From contig CM075202.1 in the NCBI GenBank assembly GCA_037577475.1, positions 5,913,001 through 5,977,000 of the forward strand: a stretch of 64,000 nucleotides of DNA, given 5' to 3'. The notes below the pieces were generated by a model. It was not told where the DNA came from. It saw only the letters and a list, made by a program, of their open reading frames with translations, and searched no databases. Shown piece after piece: positions 60,601-64,000 of this stretch. This DNA comes from Chaunax sp. Z400. Its lineage: Eukaryota > Chordata > Actinopteri > Lophiiformes > Chaunacidae. The translations under genes and the position numbers were made by a program. Position 1 is the stretch's first letter. Every line of letters starts with the position of its first letter.

Positions 60601-63600
60601 TTTGTCAATATTTTTACAACAGCATGTTCTTCATTGACACCTTTTTCTCTTGCTTTGAGAACCTCTATACATGTTAATCCTTTGTTTGTTAGATTTGTTT
60701 ATTTTTATCTTTATTTGACATTTCTATAAACAAAGTATTCTCTTTTTAATTGGTCAGTTCACCAGCTTGATTCTGAATTTTTGTACATATTTAAAGAAGC
60801 TAGTACTTATTAATTTAATGATAATTGTTTATATTTTTCATATAACTGTATAATAACATGCAATATAATTATATTTAGAAATATGTTTATTTGTTTATAA
60901 CTTTCTTATATGTACAACAACAATTTTGGTACAAAAAGGCAAGTCAAATTGTTTTACATGATACATAAAAAATGAATATAAAACATTAAAATGATAATTG
61001 ATTCTCTAACACTGTCACAAATAAACAACATACTTTTATTCCCTTGACCAATCATCTGAGAAAACTTCTCTGTCTATCAATAGTGAGTGAGAGATGTAAT
61101 GTGAGCCTATAGTGTAGGTGGGGTTAGGCCCACTAATGTGCTCAGATTAGCCGGGTGTTGTTCAGTACTTTGCAGGGGGGTTGACAGACCTCCGTGCCAC
61201 TGTGGATTTACAGTTCAAATGTTGAAGAAGTGATCCCTGGCAGTCCTATTTACCCTCCATCATCTCTGGGTGTGGTGTCCCTCCATCTGTTGTGGATGGC
61301 TTCCTTCACCTCACGGCTCTGTCTGGGTGTTGACAGTGGCTGAAGTCACCATCTGGTTCCAATTACACCATGACAGCCTGCAGGATGGTGCAACTCTGTA
61401 AACTGCTGCAGCAGGTATAGAGGAGCCAGAGGGAAAAGGAGGCAGAACTTGGAAGCAGAAGCCAGGATTTGGATCTTACTGTAACTGTGGTTGAGCTGAG
61501 TCACCAGTGCAGATCAAGACATGAAGCCAGCCTTTACTTTTCCATTACTCTGTGGATCTTTCCCATCTTATTGGTTAGTCTGAGTGACTAACAGCAGCTG
61601 CTCCTACTTTAGGATTGCAAATGTAGTTTTCTGGTAAGACATGAAGGAACTGCTTTATTCTTTCTCAACAAACTGGAGCCGAAACAGGTCGGATTTTCAC
61701 AAGTGGTGATATGACTTCATTGACTTATTGACATTCATTTATTGACAGTGAGCAGAAGTTGCATGACCCTGGAAATACTTATACAAATGACAGCATGCCA
61801 TACACATGCCTAAACAGTCATTACACCATTCTATACTGCATTTCTCCGATGTAAGACAGCACAATGTAGCACAAAGGTCTCAGATATAAGCTGTGTAAAT
61901 GGTAACCACAATGTTGACACTATTGAGAAAGCTTCTCAAGAACTTCCTGCTCACGCCGTTCTGGAGAATTTCACCACTCCCTTTGTCCGACTCCTAGCAA
62001 ATGGAGGAGCAAAAAGCCATCCTGAAATTTTTCAGGATCTTCTCGGAGGAGGAGGAGCAGAATGGGGACATTATACAAGGAGACAATGAGCTGAGCTTTA
62101 ATGAAAAGAAAAATGGACATAAGAGGTATGCAGACATCCTGGAGAACAGAAGAGACTCTTTATCGTATGTTATATTACCTTGTGAAGGAGAGAAGATCAC
62201 GTCCAACTCAGTGGGACATATAAATGGGAGAGAAGCAGGAAATGACTCAGATATGACAGAGGAGGAGAGGAATCACGTCAACCTAACGGAGCAGCACAGC
62301 AAGGCTGTAAATACTGAAAATGGCTCAGAGAACTTAGAAGTGCGCTTTCAAGTTAATGGTTGCAGCAATGGGGGTTGTCACATGTCACTAGATGAAAATG
62401 CCTTAAAGGAATCTTTGCAAGCAAAATGCCAACACATTTCAACTGAATGCACCAATACATGTTATGACTGTGTTGCACAAGTCAATGTCAAGCACGACAC
62501 TAAAGAAACCGACCAGAGAGTGAGAAAAGAGTGTGAAAATGCTCATCGGCAGCAAGATTTCGTCATAAGTAGTTCCCATTCGGTTGTGGGATTTGATTCA
62601 GAGAAATCTGCAAAAAGTACCTCATCTAAAGCCAAACGTGTGGTGATAACAGTGACTCGGACAAGACCTGGAGTCGAGGAGTATGTTGAACCGATAGTAA
62701 TACCACCATTGGAGCACAATGGTGGATCTTCCTGCTTTAAAAATGATGAAGAGGAGGGGACAGGTGCAAAGGAGGACAGTGACGAAGAGAAAAGAGATGT
62801 ATTTCCATGCTCTTCCACCAAACCTAACCATCCAGACACATCACCAAATTATTTCATAACATCTGCAGCCGTGGATAATAATCCTCCACCTGGACCCACC
62901 TTCACCCGAGCCACCTTCTCCCCAGGATCCCCTACGGACAAGCAGATCCAGCTGCCGGCCCTGTTCAGTGGTTTGAGGGTCCTGAGAAAGGGGGTGCTTG
63001 GGCCCGAGCATGACACCGTGGCCAAGATCAAACCTTTGTCTCCAGGAGAAAAGAGAGAGATTAACCCTGAGAAGCAAGGGGATGCTAAGGTTCAGGGGAG
63101 CTTCCTGGATCAGATCTCCCAGTTCCTGAGCCGGGAAAAGAGAGGCGATGAGATGGAGGAGAAGAAGGAAATGGAGGCTGAGGGAGACCAGGACCACACC
63201 AGAGCGAAGAGTGAGGAGAGTGAAGAGGTTGAGAGGGGAGAACTTGAAACCAAGGAGGAGGCAGAGGTTTTGTTTGAGTCTACGAAGCCTTCTGTGTCCA
63301 GTGCAGAGGCTGCATTCGATGCCTTCAAAGCTTTTTTCACCCCAAAGCCTTTGAGGAAGGACCCGGCAGAGAAGGTGGACCTGGAGGCAGTGAGGAGGAA
63401 GATTAGGGCAGATAAAGATGCACTGAGAGTACTTTTTGAGAGTACCTCCAATAAGACACCAGAGAAGAAAGACTCAGCTGATTGCCAAGTAGGAAATGTG
63501 TATGAATCAACATAACATAGTTGTTACGGCCGTGCCATTATTCTCCAACTGTCCTGTATGTAAAGATGTCCTGTTTATGATTAATTTTATCATACATCTG

Positions 63601-64000
63601 TTGTCAAATTCATTTTTCCCTGTAGTCAGAGGGATCCACCCCAGGAGAGGATGAAGAAAGAACTCCTGGTCGTCTACAGGCTGTCTGGCCGCCACTTAAG
63701 GAGGAAAAGGTTGGGCTGAAGTACACAGAAGCAGGTACTAAAAAAATGTATACATATTCATATTTTATTTTCAGTTTTCTCTTTTCTCATACCCTAAATA
63801 CAATTCAGTATACAAAAAAGTTTCTAAATGGCAACCCTTTTCTTTTTTTCCTGTTTTTTTTTCACTACATCTCAAACTTGCAGATATGATGAAGATGACC
63901 ACATATAAAGACAGCCATAAAGTATTGTTTCCACACTTATCAAGCAAATGCTTCATGCTACATTACATCTGATTTTCATGAAGAATTATATGTTCCTTTG
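52889..64000 (+). CDS. fmn1: Formin-1, N-terminal four coding exons (3' part outside window)
   Basis: Formins nucleate and elongate unbranched actin filaments through FH1/FH2 domains; FMN1 acts at adherens junctions and on microtubules and is needed for vertebrate limb development (family knowledge). Four exons join in frame: 1-582, 582-641, 642-1138, 1139-1175 (last codon split). All of it precedes FH1/FH2. It is hydrophilic and rich in Ser, Glu and Lys, apparently disordered. Identity rests on the start MENTH (human FMN1 MEGTH), MGNQ at residue 100, the block AAFDAFKAFFTPKP, and RTPGRLQAVWPP followed by VGLKYTEA, which in human FMN1 leads into the coiled coil before FH1. FMN2 is the alternative, but these blocks and the ryr3 neighbour favour fmn1. 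The coding sequence continues past the right edge. Confidence 0.9.
54633..58594. other. fmn1 intron after first coding exon
   Basis: 4.0 kb. Short CA/CT arrays (55870-55920), TG arrays (56130-56160, 56320-56336), a CCTCCACCAAAGG-type repeat piece (57351) and a LINE 3' fragment. Nothing else recognised. Confidence 0.6.
57600..57955 (+). mobile_element. LINE 3' fragment in fmn1 intron
   Basis: Broken coding text RRRRYRNSFAPAAIIEWN (57658-57712), typical of LINE ORF2 C-termini, then a TTTATC-rich stretch and a tail GGTACAAATAAAGTAACC. Truncated relic, sense to fmn1. Confidence 0.55.
58595..58773 (+). CDS. fmn1: fmn1 second coding exon
   Basis: 179 nt, residues 582-641, TCTCCAG acceptor and GTGAGT donor, phase 1 in and 0 out. 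Encodes EALLRQEEIWQQEVEESLSF, RPKLIDFLRITAPDDDITDT and PTTTPLPSEFR, a compact charged helix followed by an acidic/Thr-Pro linker. It is the better-conserved looking part of the N-terminal half. Frame and splice sites are consistent with both neighbours. Confidence 0.87.
58774..61997. other. fmn1 intron after second coding exon
   Basis: 3.2 kb, very T-rich at 60400-60900. 61100-61600 is less AT-rich and could hold an alternative first exon, but no clear signal is visible. Confidence 0.5.
61998..63488 (+). CDS. fmn1: fmn1 third coding exon (large, acidic)
   Basis: 1,491 nt, residues 642-1138, phase 0/0. The acceptor is CTCCTAG after a pyrimidine-rich stretch; the donor is GTAGGA. The exon opens CAA ATG (QMEEQKAILKFFRIFSEEEE), so its second codon could also start a shorter isoform. 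The middle is low complexity; the C-terminal third holds the recognisable blocks LPALFSGLRVLRKGVLG, SFLDQISQFLSREKR, AAFDAFKAFFTPKPLRKD and VDLEAVRRKIRADKDALRVL, as in formin-1. Read without splicing the frame closes at 63515. Confidence 0.88.
63626..63734 (+). CDS. fmn1: fmn1 fourth coding exon
   Basis: 109 nt, residues 1139-1175 (last codon split), CTGTAG acceptor and GTACTA donor, phase 0 in and 1 out. Encodes ERTPGRLQAVWPPLKEEKVG and LKYTEA, the strongest fmn1 diagnostic in the window. The next exon should start EYQ and enter the coiled coil; it is not in the last 266 bases. Confidence 0.92.

Noticed and set aside
52889..63734. Assignment to fmn2
   Set aside because: The start MENTH, RTPGRLQAVWPP with VGLKYTEA, and linkage to ryr3 fit FMN1; FMN2 begins directly at MGNQ.

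Overview
The window is a gene-dense stretch of vertebrate chromosome, most likely from a ray-finned (teleost) fish. Support: split genes with GT/GC-AG introns, long CA/TG dinucleotide arrays, relics of CR1/L2/Rex-type LINEs, a Gmr1-like Ty3/gypsy LTR element and several short TIR elements of kinds common in teleosts. The species cannot be named from the sequence.

Two protein-coding genes lie head to head. On the minus strand, 50393 down to 607, are the first 39 coding exons of a ryanodine receptor, assigned to ryr3. I joined them by hand. All phases fit, no stop interrupts them, and they sum to 5,875 nt (1,958 codons plus one base) running off the left edge. They cover the IP3R-like N-terminal domains, the MIR region, the first RIH region, three SPRY domains with the first RyR repeat pair, and the start of the core solenoid. 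The pore-forming C-terminus lies outside. RyR3 is favoured over RyR1/RyR2 by the very short linker where RyR1 and RyR2 carry divergent region 2, by RyR3-like wording in exons 2, 37 and 39, and by the neighbour.

On the plus strand, from about 52.6 kb to the right edge, are the first four coding exons of a formin, assigned to fmn1 (52889-54632, 58595-58773, 61998-63488, 63626-63734; 1,174 codons plus one base). They encode the long, largely disordered N-terminal half, up to the block GRLQAVWPP...VGLKYTEA that precedes the coiled coil in FMN1. The FH1 and FH2 domains are beyond the window. FMN1 and RYR3 are also head-to-head neighbours in human. Here the two start codons are only 2.5 kb apart.

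Layout: 1-36 kb holds ryr3 exons 39 to 2 with short to medium introns. 36.2-50.3 kb is the 14-kb ryr3 intron 1, loaded with repeats (LINE 3' end, TIR element, a (TG)41/(CA)85 inverted pair, a hAT-like end, and an LTR retrotransposon deletion derivative with a 5-bp target duplication). 50.4-52.6 kb is the shared upstream region. 52.6-64 kb is fmn1. I see no tRNA or rRNA gene, no CRISPR array and no third protein-coding gene.

I found no new multi-gene system. The most checkable points are two GC-AG introns in ryr3, the compact divergent promoter region, possible extra start codons in fmn1, and the structure of the LTR relic.
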